From NCBI RefSeq assembly GCF_001653715.1, contig NZ_LWHQ01000076.1, positions 515-45,196 on the forward strand: 44,682 nt of DNA. Direction: 5' to 3'. The notes below the pieces were generated by a model. The model searched no databases. It had not been told where the DNA came from and saw nothing but the letters and a program-made list of their open reading frames with translations. Positions 9,435-18,310 of the stretch are shown in pieces. Position 1 is the stretch's first letter. Each line of letters begins with the position of its first letter. Origin of the DNA: Methylobacterium platani. GTDB taxonomy: Bacteria > Pseudomonadota > Alphaproteobacteria > Rhizobiales > Beijerinckiaceae. A program made the translations under genes and the position numbers.

Positions 9435-10175
9435 ATGATGAATCCGCTGATCCGCAAGCTCGAACGGTTCACCCGCCTGAGCGACGCGGACAAGCGCCTC
9501 CTGCAGCAGGCCGCGACCGCGCGGATCGTCAACTACGACACCCATCAGGACATCATCGCGGAAGGCGAGGAGCCGACCGACGTCAACCTGATCCTCGGCG
9601 GCTGGGTCTGCCGCTACAAGCAGCTCGCCGACGGCAGCCGCCAGATCATGTCGTTCCTGCTGCCGGGCGACCTGTGCGACCTCAACATCTTCCTGCTGCG
9701 CCGGATGGACCACGCGCTCGCCACGCTGACGCCGGTGACGGTGGCCAAGATCTCGCGCGACCTGCTGCAGCAGATGCTGAACGCCGACCCGCGCCTGACC
9801 CGGGCCCTGTGGTGGGAGGTGCTGGTCACGGCGGCGATCCACCGCGAATGGCTGGTCAATATCGGCCGGCGCACGGCGCGCGAGCGCGTCGCCCACCTGC
9901 TCTGCGAGATCTACTTCCGCCAGGAGGCGGTCGGGCGGGTGAGGGACGCGCGCTGCGAATTGCCGATCACCCAGGTCGAGCTCGCCGACGCGCTCGGTCT
10001 CTCGGCCGTCCACGTCAACCGCACCCTGCGCGAGCTGCGCGTCGCCGGCCTGATCGACTGGCGCGACAAGACCCTGGCCATCCCGGACCCCGCCGCCCTG
10101 GCGGCGGTCGCCCGGTTCGATCCGGATTACCTGCACCTCGACTTCGAGGGGGAGCGGTTCGACGCGGAGTGTTAG
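9435..10175 (+). CDS. Crp/Fnr-family transcriptional regulator
   Basis: A 246-residue regulator. The cyclic-nucleotide-binding fold spans about 10-125 (NYDTHQDIIAEGEEPTDVNLILGGWVCRYK, SFLLPGDLCDLNIFLL) and the winged helix-turn-helix about 150-225 (LPITQVELADALGLSAVHVNRTLRELR). It lacks the four-cysteine set of oxygen-sensing Fnr and the Crp cAMP pocket signature, as do many such regulators in Methylobacterium and Bradyrhizobium, so its signal is unknown. Two adjacent ATG codons (9435, 9438) follow the purine-rich GGGGAGGGGG. No target site could be assigned. Confidence 0.9.
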   Translation: MMNPLIRKLERFTRLSDADKRLLQQAATARIVNYDTHQDIIAEGEEPTDVNLILGGWVCRYKQLADGSRQIMSFLLPGDLCDLNIFLLRRMDHALATLTPVTVAKISRDLLQQMLNADPRLTRALWWEVLVTAAIHREWLVNIGRRTARERVAHLLCEIYFRQEAVGRVRDARCELPITQVELADALGLSAVHVNRTLRELRVAGLIDWRDKTLAIPDPAALAAVARFDPDYLHLDFEGERFDAEC

Positions 10176-10603
10176 CGGCTGGCAGCTCGAGGTTGCGCGG
10201 GGTGGATGAAAGGCGGGCGTGGCTGCTGGGCGATCAATTTCGCGTCTTGAAATTTTGACAATCGTATATTTCGTACTCATAAAGTAAAAGTATAGAATGC
10301 CCTCAAGAGAATGACGGGGAATATTCGAAAGATAGAGGCGATAAAACAAGGTCGGAAATTCTTATGTCGTGGTTTATATCTGGTGTGTGAGTCATTGCAT
10401 CGGCAGTTATGCCTAATTATCGTTCAGTAATTCTGATTGTCAATTTATGAAATCGTTGATATTAAGCAATTTATTATATTGTGATTATCATACGCGAAAT
10501 CGCAGGCGTGACACCTTCAATGAGCGCCGGGTTGTGCTAATGACTCAACCGGAACAACAGCCGATCCTTACCCGGCACCCGACCGCACCGGGCGCCGTCA
10601 CCC
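10176..10603. other. AT-rich intergenic island
   Basis: The core (about 10246-10503) is strikingly AT-rich against the flanks, with runs such as AATTTATTATATTG. The 9-bp sequence TTGACAATC (10255-10263) recurs inverted as GATTGTCAA (10435-10443). It lies between two convergent genes, so it is not obviously a promoter. No convincing gene is seen: small frames here lack homology that I recognise and ribosome binding sites. It may be a remnant of transferred DNA or hold an unannotated small RNA. Confidence 0.5.
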
Positions 10604-12889
10604 TCACCGCACCCCGCGCTTCAGGTCGTCCGCGATCAGCAGGGCGCTGCGCCCGTCGCCGGCCTCGGCCAGCCGCGTCCGGTAGACCTGCAGGTTCTCG
10701 GTCACCCGCTGGACGTAGTTGCGGGTCTCGGTGAAGGGAATGCGCTCGACCCAGTCGACGGGATCGACCTTCGGGTCGCGCGGGTCGCCGTAGGCGTCGA
10801 TCCACTTCTTCACGTTGCCGCCGCCGGCATTGTACGAGGCGAAGGCGAGGATGTAGGAGCCGCGCCAATCCTCCATGAGCTCGCCGAGATGGGCCTGGCC
10901 GAGGCGGGCGTTGTAGGCCGGGTCGCTGGTCAGGCGGTCGGTGTCGAACGCGGCGCTGACCCGGCGGGCGGTGCGCTGCGCGGTCGCCGGCATCATCTGC
11001 ATCAGGCCGCGCGCGCCGACGCTCGACTGCGCCCGCGGGTCGAACTGGCTCTCCTGCCGGGCGATGGCGAAGACCATCGCGCGCTCGACCTGCGGCACGG
11101 CCGCCGACGCCTCGTAGGACGGGATGCCGTTGGTCGGGTAGGCGTGGCGGTCGAGCGGCAGGCCGCGCTGCACCGCGGTCTTGCCGATCGCCACGAGGGC
11201 GCGGGGATCGTTCAACGACATCGCGACGTCGCCCAGCGCGTTGAGCTCGGCCGGGTCGGTCAGGCGCTGGGCGAAGTCCATGTAGAGCGGCAGCATCAGC
11301 TCCTTGAGGCCCGCCGCCGCGAGCAGGCGGAGCGCCCGCACGGCGTTGCGGCTCTCGAAGGCGGTGCGGGCGGTCTCGTCGAGGGTGCTGCACGGGCGCA
11401 GCGCGAGCGAGCCCTGGCCGAGCTTCGCCCGGGCGAGCTGGCCGTAATAGGCGATCGGCTGGGCGGCGGCGCGCTCGTAGAAGGCCCGCGCCTCCGGCGC
11501 CTGGCCCGAGGCTTCCGCCGCGCGGCCCTGCCAGTAGGCGGCACGCGCCACCGAGATCGGCGTCTCGGCGATGGCGGCCGCCGTGGCGAAGTGCGTCGCG
11601 CCCAAGGGCGCGTCGTGGAGGAAGCGGAGCGCGATCCAGCCGGCGTGGAACTCGGCCTCGATGCGCTTCTCGACCGAGCGGGCGCTGTGGCCGGCGGCGA
11701 CCGCGTAGGCGGTCCTGGCGTCGCCGGCATCCAGGAGCTTGCGGGCGACGATGCGGCGCTCGATCCACCACTCGTCGGGATCGGCCAGCACCTCGGGATT
11801 GCGGGGCGCGAGCGCCATCACGGCGGCGGCCTCGGCCGGCCGGTCGAGGCGGCGCAGGTACTGCGCGCGGGAGAACAGGTAGGAGGAATCCTGGCGCAGG
11901 CTCGGCGGCACGGCGTCGAGGGCCGCTCCGGCATTCGACGCCTTGGCCTCGACGGCGCGGCGGGCCCGGACCAGGGTGCCGTAGGCCTTGCCCGCGTAGG
12001 CCGCCGCCCGGCCGGCGGTGTCCCAGTCCTCCTTCATCAGCGCCCGCTCCATGCGGTAGCGGTGGTCGACCTCGCCGATCGTGCCCGGGAAGGCGTCGAG
12101 GACCTTCAGTTCCAGGGTGCGGCCGAACGTGTCCTCGCGCCACAGGTCGCGCACCAGGCCGGCGGCGTCCTCGGGCAGCCCGTCGGCCCGGAAGGCCAGC
12201 GCCAGGGCGAACTTGCCCGGCGCGCTCTGGGGCCGGCGCGACGCGAAATAGGCCCGCACCAGGGCGGGCGACTTGCGCTGGGTGAGCAGGGCCTCCTCGG
12301 CGCGGCGGCGCACCATCGCGCCGACCGGCCAGTCGGGGTTGTCGCGGATGAACGCCACGGTGCGCTCGAAGCCGATGCCGGCCCCGGCGCGGATCGCCGC
12401 CCAGTCGAGCAGGGTGCGGGCGGCCGGGTCCTTGAGCCCGTCGCGGATGCGGTCGCCCTCGCTCACCTGGCCGCGCCGATAGGCCTCGACCGCGCCGCGC
12501 AGGGCCGGGCCGTCGACCTCGGTGCCGAGGGCCGGCCGGCCGGGATCGGGCACGCTCGGCACCGGGGCCGGCGGGTTGATCGCCGCGTCGGGGGCGGGGA
12601 AGGGGAGCGGCGCCTCGGGGTCGGCGGCGGCGTAGGCGGCGGCCGAGACCGGCAGCCCGCCGCCGGTGTCCAGGGCCGCGCCGGTGCGCAGGCCGTCCTC
12701 CTCAGCGCGCTCGCCCGCGCGGGCGGGCGCGGCGGCGGGCAGGGCCGCGGGCAGGGCGGCGGGAACGGCCGCCTCGGGCGGGGGCGCCACGACCGTCGAG
12801 CCGCCGAGGGCGGACAGGGAGGTCAGCGCGGCACCCGACACCGTGAGGGCGAGGACCGCGAGGCGGCGCCGTCGAGGCGAGAGCAGCAT
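10604..12889 (-). CDS. slt: Soluble lytic murein transglycosylase
   Basis: A 761-residue exported enzyme that cleaves the MurNAc-GlcNAc bond of peptidoglycan to form 1,6-anhydro ends. A signal peptide (about 1-28) and an Ala/Pro-rich linker precede a long helical superhelix (about 140-570). The C-terminal SLT domain has the catalytic glutamate near 613 in ARQESQFDP, then SSVGARGLMQMMPATA, AYNARLGQAHLGEL and LAFASYNAGGGNV. Length and order match Slt70. It is divergent from dapA-smpB, an arrangement common in alphaproteobacteria. A TTAA-N7-TTAA box lies about 155 bp upstream. Confidence 0.93.
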   Translation of the reverse strand: MLLSPRRRRLAVLALTVSGAALTSLSALGGSTVVAPPPEAAVPAALPAALPAAAPARAGERAEEDGLRTGAALDTGGGLPVSAAAYAAADPEAPLPFPAPDAAINPPAPVPSVPDPGRPALGTEVDGPALRGAVEAYRRGQVSEGDRIRDGLKDPAARTLLDWAAIRAGAGIGFERTVAFIRDNPDWPVGAMVRRRAEEALLTQRKSPALVRAYFASRRPQSAPGKFALALAFRADGLPEDAAGLVRDLWREDTFGRTLELKVLDAFPGTIGEVDHRYRMERALMKEDWDTAGRAAAYAGKAYGTLVRARRAVEAKASNAGAALDAVPPSLRQDSSYLFSRAQYLRRLDRPAEAAAVMALAPRNPEVLADPDEWWIERRIVARKLLDAGDARTAYAVAAGHSARSVEKRIEAEFHAGWIALRFLHDAPLGATHFATAAAIAETPISVARAAYWQGRAAEASGQAPEARAFYERAAAQPIAYYGQLARAKLGQGSLALRPCSTLDETARTAFESRNAVRALRLLAAAGLKELMLPLYMDFAQRLTDPAELNALGDVAMSLNDPRALVAIGKTAVQRGLPLDRHAYPTNGIPSYEASAAVPQVERAMVFAIARQESQFDPRAQSSVGARGLMQMMPATAQRTARRVSAAFDTDRLTSDPAYNARLGQAHLGELMEDWRGSYILAFASYNAGGGNVKKWIDAYGDPRDPKVDPVDWVERIPFTETRNYVQRVTENLQVYRTRLAEAGDGRSALLIADDLKRGVR

Positions 12890-13043
12890 GGTTCCCGTTC
12901 CCCCTGAGCATCATCCGACGAAGCACTCACGGTTCGTCGAAGAATGCGGCAAACCAAAGACCCGGGACCCGGCGCGATAGCGGAGCGATCGCGCGAGGTC
13001 GCGGGAGTTCGTACGACCGGAGGCCCATGGTGGAAGCGCCGCG

Positions 13044-13058
13044 TTAAGAAGCGATTAA
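13044..13058. promoter_or_regulatory. CtrA-type binding box (TTAA-N7-TTAA)
   Basis: TTAA (13044-13047), seven bases, TTAA (13055-13058), followed by CC. This matches the full consensus of the alphaproteobacterial cell-cycle regulator CtrA. It lies in the 375-bp gap between slt (start 12889) and dapA (start 13265). The rest of the gap shows no gene. Confidence 0.5.
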
Positions 13059-13264
13059 CCCTGGAGACCGATCGCCCCGGAACGCGGACGAGTGCCGGAG
13101 CGTTTGCGCGCGGCCCGCCGAGCGCCTATGTGTCGGACGCCGGACGGCCGAGCTGGTCCCTCCGAGTCGGTCACCGTCGTGATCCCGTGCCCGATCTCAT
13201 GCGGACCGGCCTCCCAACCAGACACATCCCGGGGGCGCCGCCCGCCCGGGCGAGGAACGCCAGC

Positions 13265-14167
13265 ATGACGTCGACGCCAATCTCGCAGCGCCTGAGGGGC
13301 TCGCTCACCGCCCTGGTGACGCCGTTCCGCGACGGCGCCTTCGACGAGCACGCCTTCCGGGCCTTCGTGGCCTGGCAGCTCGAGAACGGGACCCACGGCC
13401 TGGTGCCGACCGGCACCACCGGCGAGAGCCCGACCCTCAGCCACGCCGAGCACGACCGGGTGGTCGAGGCCTGCATCGACGAGGCCGCCGGCAAGGTGCC
13501 GGTGGTGGCCGGCGCCGGCTCGAACTCCACCGCGGAGGCGATCGAGCGCGCCGTCCATGCCGAGAAGGCCGGGGCGGACGCGCTGCTCATCGTCACGCCC
13601 TACTACAACAAGCCGACCCAGGAAGGGCTGTACCGGCACTTCAAGGCGGTGAACGATGCCGTCGGCATTCCGATCCTGATCTACAACATTCCCGGCCGCT
13701 CGGTGATCGACATGAGCGTCGACACCATGGCGCGGCTCTACGAGCTGCGGAACATCGCCGGGGTGAAGGACGCCACCGCCAACGTGGCCCGGGTCAGCCT
13801 GCAGCGCCAGGCCATGGGCGAGGACTTCGTCCAGCTGTCCGGCGAGGATGCGACGGCGCTCGGGTTCATGGCCCATGGCGGCCACGGCACGATCTCGGTG
13901 TCCTCGAACGTCGCGCCGCGGCTCTGCGCCGACTTCCAGGAGGCCTGCCTCGCCGGCGACTTCCGCACCGCGCTCGGCCTTCAGGACCGGCTGATGCCGC
14001 TCCACACCCACCTCTTCGCCGAGACCAACCCGTCGCCGACGAAGTACGCGCTGGCCCGCCTCGGCCTGATGGGCGAGGAGGTGCGCCTGCCGATGGTGCC
14101 GGTGGGGGAGGGCACGCGGGCCCTCGTCGACGGGGCGCTGCGCCACGCCGGCCTCACCAACGGCTGA
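13265..14167 (+). CDS. dapA: 4-hydroxy-tetrahydrodipicolinate synthase
   Basis: A 300-residue (beta/alpha)8 aldolase that condenses pyruvate with aspartate semialdehyde, the first step to diaminopimelate and lysine. Key residues are visible: T51-T52 in GTTGES, Y140 in ILIYNIPGR and the Schiff-base lysine K168 in AGVKDAT; all sit at a constant +7 offset from the E. coli enzyme. The frame is open from 12944, but GAGGAA (13252-13257) and the family N-terminus fix the ATG at 13265. It is followed 70 bp later by smpB. Diaminopimelate feeds peptidoglycan, which fits the neighbouring lytic transglycosylase. Confidence 0.95.
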   Translation: MTSTPISQRLRGSLTALVTPFRDGAFDEHAFRAFVAWQLENGTHGLVPTGTTGESPTLSHAEHDRVVEACIDEAAGKVPVVAGAGSNSTAEAIERAVHAEKAGADALLIVTPYYNKPTQEGLYRHFKAVNDAVGIPILIYNIPGRSVIDMSVDTMARLYELRNIAGVKDATANVARVSLQRQAMGEDFVQLSGEDATALGFMAHGGHGTISVSSNVAPRLCADFQEACLAGDFRTALGLQDRLMPLHTHLFAETNPSPTKYALARLGLMGEEVRLPMVPVGEGTRALVDGALRHAGLTNG

Positions 14168-14175
14168 CGCCGGAC

Positions 14176-14206
14176 CTATATACGACGGGAGCCCCGAGGG
14201 CTCCCG
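14176..14206 (+). promoter_or_regulatory. TATATA box and 9-bp hairpin between dapA and smpB
   Basis: CTATATAC (14176-14183) resembles a -10 element for smpB, though no good -35 lies in front. Directly after it, CGGGAGCCC-CGA-GGGCTCCCG (14186-14206) is a perfect 9-bp hairpin with a 3-base loop. It has no T-run, so it may be a weak terminator of dapA or a leader structure for smpB. Confidence 0.4.
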
Positions 14207-14237
14207 CCGCCCGCCTTCCGAGGACCTCCGCCGCCCG

Positions 14238-14711
14238 ATGGCCAAGAAACCCGAGCCGAAGAACCGCGTCGTCGCCGACAACCGGAAGGCCCGCTTCAAC
14301 TACGAGATCACCGACACGGTCGAGGCGGGCATCGCGCTCACGGGCACCGAGGTGAAGTCGCTGCGCGGCGGCAAGGCGACGATCGGCGAGGCCTTCGCCG
14401 GCCCCTCCGGCAACGACCTGCTGCTGTTCAACGCCTACATCCCCGAATACCTCGAGGCGAACCGCTTCAACCACGACACCAAGCGGCCGCGCCGCCTGCT
14501 GCTGCACCGGCGCCAGATCGACAAGTTCATCGGCGCGACCCAGCGCGAGGGCTACACGGTGGTCCCGCTCAAGATCTACTTCAACGAGCGCGGCCGGGCG
14601 AAGGTCGAGCTGGGCCTGGGCCGCGGCAAGAAGCTCCACGACAAGCGAGAGACCGCCAAGGAGCGCGACTGGCAGCGCGACAAGGCGCGGCTGATGCGCG
14701 CCAAGGGCTGA
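14238..14711 (+). CDS. smpB: SsrA (tmRNA)-binding protein SmpB
   Basis: A 157-residue oligonucleotide-binding-fold protein that carries tmRNA to stalled ribosomes for trans-translation. Signature stretches are KARFNYEITDTVEAGIALTG, TEVKSLRGGKATIGEAF, the HDTKRPRRLLLHRRQI block and the basic C-terminal tail HDKRETAKERDWQRDKAR that probes the mRNA channel. Length is normal. It follows dapA on the same strand, 70 bp away. The tmRNA gene itself is not in this window. Confidence 0.97.
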   Translation: MAKKPEPKNRVVADNRKARFNYEITDTVEAGIALTGTEVKSLRGGKATIGEAFAGPSGNDLLLFNAYIPEYLEANRFNHDTKRPRRLLLHRRQIDKFIGATQREGYTVVPLKIYFNERGRAKVELGLGRGKKLHDKRETAKERDWQRDKARLMRAKG

Positions 14712-14797
14712 GGGCGCCAGACCCGACCGGCTCGACCGTGCCGGGACGGGCCGGATGCTGCGGGTGATCCGCGCTCCGCCGGTCGCAGAGGGTGGGA

Positions 14798-15602
14798 ATG
14801 GGACGGGGGCGTCACCACCATCTGAGCTGGCTGCACGGTGTCGAGGTCTTCGAGGCCGACATCCGGTCGCTCAGTTTCGGCCGTCATTCCCACGAGGGCT
14901 TCGCCATCGGGGCGATCGCGGCCGGGGTGGGCGGCTACCGGTTCCGGGGCGCCGACGTGCTGTTGCCGGAGGGATCGTTGTCCCTGATGAACCCGGACGA
15001 GGCGCATACCGGGCACGCGGCCTCGGGGGCGCTCCGCTACGACATGGTCTATGCCGGCGAGGACGCGGTTCGCGCTTCTGGACCTGCCCCGCCTGTCCGG
15101 CTTCGCGGAGGTCGCGCCGGAGGATCGCGGCCGGGACCTCGCGCGGCTCCTGTCCCATCTCACCGACTGCCTCCAGGCCGAGGCCGGGCCGGATCGACGC
15201 CTGGCGATCGAGGAAGGCCTGCATGCCGTCCTCGGCGCGGCCTTCGTGCGGCATGGCGGAGCCGCGTTGCGGCCGCCGGGCGCCGAGCGCCGGGCCGTCG
15301 CGGAGCTGCGGGAGCGGATCGCCGCCGCCGTCGAGGAGGGAAGCCCGCTCTCGCTCGGAGAGCTTGCGGCCGGCATCGGCCTCCATCCGTCCTATCTCGT
15401 GCGCAGCGTGCGCCGGAGCACCGGCCTGACGCCCCATGCGCTCGTGATCCAGCGGCGCGTCGGGCATGCGCGCGATCTTCTGCTGCGGGGCATGCCGGCC
15501 GCGCAGGCGGCATCGGCGGCGGGCTTCAGCGACCAGGCGCACATGATCCGCCTCTTTCGCCGGCATTACGGCGTCACGCCGGGCGCCCTGATCCGGCACT
15601 GA
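14798..15602 (+). pseudogene. AraC-family regulator interrupted by a single frameshift
   Basis: The N-terminal ligand-binding part reads in one frame from ATG 14798 (LSFGRHSHEGFAIGAI, MNPDEAHTGHAASGALRYD, VYAGED) to about 15067. The C-terminal part with two AraC helix-turn-helix motifs (SLGELAAGIGLHPSYLVRSV, RRSTGLTPHALVIQRRV, AAQAASAAGFSDQAHMIRLF, RRHYGVTPGALI) reads in the next frame to 15602. Removing one G near 15067 would restore a continuous EDAFALLDLPRLSGF. So one base is extra, by mutation or by sequence error; no long homopolymer is present. The two halves together make a normal-length (about 267 residues) regulator. The DUF2000 gene follows closely and is the likely target. Confidence 0.8.
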
Positions 15603-15669
15603 AGGTCAATTTCCTTCAATCCGCAGGATCGGCGGGCGGGCGATGAGCCGGGCGGACCGGAGATCCGCC

Positions 15670-16086
15670 ATGTCGCTCATATCCATGTCGCTCAAACCCG
15701 TCGTGATCCTCGCCGAGACGCTGCCCGTCGGCCTGAAGGCCAACTTCGCGGCCGTGCTCGCCATGACCCTCGGCCGACGCCTGCCCGACCTCGTCGGCCC
15801 CGATACGCCGACCGGCGACGGCATCCCGCTGCCCGGCATCACCACCGTCGCCCTTCCGATCCTCGGCGCACCCCCGGCGGAGCTTCCCCGCCTGTTCCTG
15901 GACGCGGAGGGGCTGCCGCTGCGCCTCGTCTACATGCGCTCCGCCTTCGAGGCCCGGAGCTACGAGGATTACACGCTCAGGATCGCGTCGCGACCGTTGC
16001 CCGAGCACGAGCCCCAGGCGCTTCTCCTCGCGGGTCCCCGCAAGGCGGTGGATCGGCTCTGCGGCCGTCTGGCTCTGGTGCGCTAA
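15670..16086 (+). CDS. DUF2000 family protein
   Basis: A 138-residue protein with the DUF2000 pattern: KPVVILAETLPVGLKANFAA, LAMTLGRRLPDLVGPDTPTG, PGITTVALPILGAPP and YTLRIASRPLPEHEPQALLL. The family has a peptidyl-tRNA-hydrolase-2-like fold and no established function; it is often found beside AraC-type regulators, as here. An upstream ATG at 15643 is in frame, but the ATG at 15670 has GGAG seven bases before it and starts near the conserved core. It lies 67 bp after the frameshifted AraC gene. Confidence 0.82.
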   Translation: MSLISMSLKPVVILAETLPVGLKANFAAVLAMTLGRRLPDLVGPDTPTGDGIPLPGITTVALPILGAPPAELPRLFLDAEGLPLRLVYMRSAFEARSYEDYTLRIASRPLPEHEPQALLLAGPRKAVDRLCGRLALVR

Positions 16087-16187
16087 TCGTACCGTTCCGC
16101 CCATCAAGAGGGGCAGCCGCCCTTCACGTCACCCGGCCGACTGCGTCCTGATCTCGCGCAGCACACCATCAGGAGCAACACGCCGCA

Positions 16188-16216
16188 CTGACACTGCCGC
16201 CCCGGCCTCCTAGCTT
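16188..16216 (+). promoter_or_regulatory. Candidate promoter of the small membrane peptide gene
   Basis: CTGACA (16188-16193) and TAGCTT (16211-16216) are spaced by 17 bases and match the -35/-10 pattern in five and four of six positions. A start near 16223 would leave about 20 bases to the ATG at 16244. Confidence 0.35.
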
Positions 16217-16243
16217 TCATAGAAGGCCAGCGCGGAGGCGCCG

Positions 16244-16426
16244 ATGTTCGTCGAGGGAGGATGGCGGCCGTCCTGGGAGCCGCCGCCGCGTCCGCCCCAG
16301 CCCCGGCTGACCGGGCGCCAGGAGCGGATGCTGGTCTGGATCATCGTCGTCAACGTGCTGCTGTGGTTCATCGCCCCGATCGGCGGCGCGACCGTGATCC
16401 ACGCCGCTCTCACGATGATGCATTAG
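16244..16426 (+). CDS. Small single-helix membrane protein
   Basis: A 60-residue protein: a Pro/Trp/Arg-rich N-terminal third (WRPSWEPPPRPPQPRL), then a basic hinge (TGRQERM) and one transmembrane helix (about 29-57, MLVWIIVVNVLLWFIAPIGG). GGAGG (16234-16238) lies five bases before the ATG. No function is known to me. It is 97 bp before the ABC exporter on the same strand and could be co-expressed with it. The composition (a clean hydrophobic helix after a positive cluster) argues that the frame is real. Confidence 0.6.
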   Translation: MFVEGGWRPSWEPPPRPPQPRLTGRQERMLVWIIVVNVLLWFIAPIGGATVIHAALTMMH

Positions 16427-16522
16427 GCGCGCCGCCGCAGCCCAGGCGCGCGCCGCCCCGAATTGCCGCCCCCCGACCCGCGTGCTAGCGCGACGTCCCG
16501 ATTGACGGACGAAGCGAGCATC

Positions 16523-18310
16523 ATGGCGCGGCGCCCCCTCCTTTCCGGCGACATGCTGCCGCTGCTCCTCCGGCTGTGGCGCGACTGGCTGCGCCCGCAT
16601 GCCGGCACGCTGGCGATCGTGCTGGTGCTGATCGCGGTGATCGGCGCCGCCACCGGCTTCTACCCGACCCTGATCAAGGCCGCCTTCGACGCCTTCGACG
16701 CCAAGGATGCCGGCGCGCTCGCCTACGGACCGGCCCTGGTGATCGCCGTCACCGCGGTGCGGGGCTTCGCGCTGCTCGGCCAGACGGTGCTGACCAACCG
16801 GGTCGTCACCCGGATCGAGGCCGACATGCAGGCGGCGCTCTACAGCCACATGATCGAGCAGGACCTGGCCCAGCTCGGCCGCGAGAGCCCGGCGAGCCTG
16901 ACCCAGCGCTTCACCACCGACTTCGCCTTCATCAAGGAGGCGCTGACACGGATCTCCACCGTGCTCCTGCGCGACGTGGCGATGCTGATCGCGCTCGTCT
17001 GCGCCATGGTCTGGATGGACCCGTGGCTGACGATCGTCGCCGGGGTCACGGTGCCGTTCATCGCCGGGCCGATCGCCCGGATCGGCAAGAAGCTGCGCCG
17101 GGTCTCGACCTCGACCCAGGAGCAGGTCGGCGCCACCGCGAGCCTGATCAGCGAGAGCTTGGCCGGCGTCCGGGTCGCCAAGACCTACGGCCTCGAGGGC
17201 TACCTCAAGGGCCGCACCCGCGACGCCCTCGACGAGGTGCGCCGCCTCAAGATGAAGGCCGCCAATGCCCGCGGCCGGCTCGACCCGCTGCTCGAAGTCG
17301 GCGGCGGCCTCGCGGTCGCCGGCGTGCTCGCCTTCATCGGCCACCGCATCCTCGCGGGCGAGAAGACGGTGGGCGACTTCACCGGCTACGTCGCGGCGCT
17401 CCTGCTCGCCGCCCAGCCGGCCCGCGCGCTCGGCAACCTCAACGCGATCCTGCAGGAGGCGCTCGCCGCGCTCTCGCGCACCTTCGCGCTGATGGACGAG
17501 GCGCCGACGATCCGCGAGAGGCCGGGGGCGCCGGCGCTCGCCGTCGCCGGCGGCGAGATCCGGTTCGAGGGCGTGCGCTTCCGCTACCGCGACGACGCCC
17601 CGGCGCTCGAGGGCATCGACCTCGTCGTGCCGGCCGGCCGCACCACGGCCCTCGTCGGCCGCTCGGGGTCGGGCAAGTCGACGCTGCTGTCCCTGGTGCC
17701 GCGCCTCTACGACGTGACCGAGGGCCGGGTCGCGATCGACGGGCAGGACGTGCGCGACGTGACGCTCGCCTCGCTCCGCCGCGCCGTCGCGGTGGTGTCG
17801 CAGGAGGTGGTGCTGTTCGACGACACGATCGCGCAGAACATCGCCTTCGGCCGCGAGGGCGCGACCCGGGACGAGATCGAGGCGGCGGCGAGGTCCGCGG
17901 CGGCGCACGACTTCATCACCGCGCGGGCGGAGGGCTACGACTTCCGGGTCGGGCCCGCCGGCAACCGGCTGTCGGGCGGCGAGCGCCAGCGCATCGCGCT
18001 CGCCCGCGCCTTCCTGCGCGACGCGCCGATCCTGCTCCTCGACGAGGCGACCTCGGCGCTGGACGCCGAATCCGAGCAGCTGGTCCAGGCGGCCCTGACC
18101 CGGCTGATGCGGGGCCGCACGACGCTCGTCATCGCCCACCGCCTCTCGACGGTGCGCGACGCCGACCTGATCGTCGCGATGGAGGGAGGACGGATCGTCG
18201 AGACCGGCAGCCACGCCGCCCTGATCGCCCAGGGCGGCACCTACGCCCGGCTCCACCGGTTGCAGCTCGCCGACGACCGGGAGCCGGTGTCCGCGGCGCA
18301 GGCGTCGTGA
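16523..18310 (+). CDS. ABC exporter, fused permease and ATPase (MsbA-like)
   Basis: A 595-residue half-transporter. Six transmembrane helices span about 20-310, and the ATPase domain about 350-580 with Walker A GRSGSGKST, Q-loop VVSQEVVLFDD, signature LSGGERQRIALARA, Walker B ILLLDEATSALD and the switch histidine in VIAHRLSTV. It would work as a homodimer that exports lipid, drug or peptide. MsbA-type lipid A transport is possible but cannot be decided from sequence alone. The start at 16523 avoids a 20-residue extension with no family match. The stop overlaps the GTG of the next gene by four bases (GTGA), so both are translated together. Confidence 0.9.
   Translation: MARRPLLSGDMLPLLLRLWRDWLRPHAGTLAIVLVLIAVIGAATGFYPTLIKAAFDAFDAKDAGALAYGPALVIAVTAVRGFALLGQTVLTNRVVTRIEADMQAALYSHMIEQDLAQLGRESPASLTQRFTTDFAFIKEALTRISTVLLRDVAMLIALVCAMVWMDPWLTIVAGVTVPFIAGPIARIGKKLRRVSTSTQEQVGATASLISESLAGVRVAKTYGLEGYLKGRTRDALDEVRRLKMKAANARGRLDPLLEVGGGLAVAGVLAFIGHRILAGEKTVGDFTGYVAALLLAAQPARALGNLNAILQEALAALSRTFALMDEAPTIRERPGAPALAVAGGEIRFEGVRFRYRDDAPALEGIDLVVPAGRTTALVGRSGSGKSTLLSLVPRLYDVTEGRVAIDGQDVRDVTLASLRRAVAVVSQEVVLFDDTIAQNIAFGREGATRDEIEAAARSAAAHDFITARAEGYDFRVGPAGNRLSGGERQRIALARAFLRDAPILLLDEATSALDAESEQLVQAALTRLMRGRTTLVIAHRLSTVRDADLIVAMEGGRIVETGSHAALIAQGGTYARLHRLQLADDREPVSAAQAS

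Noticed and set aside
10447..10734. A 95-codon plus-strand frame leaving the AT-rich island
   Set aside because: It overlaps the C-terminus of slt on the other strand and its second half is Arg/Pro-rich shadow sequence.
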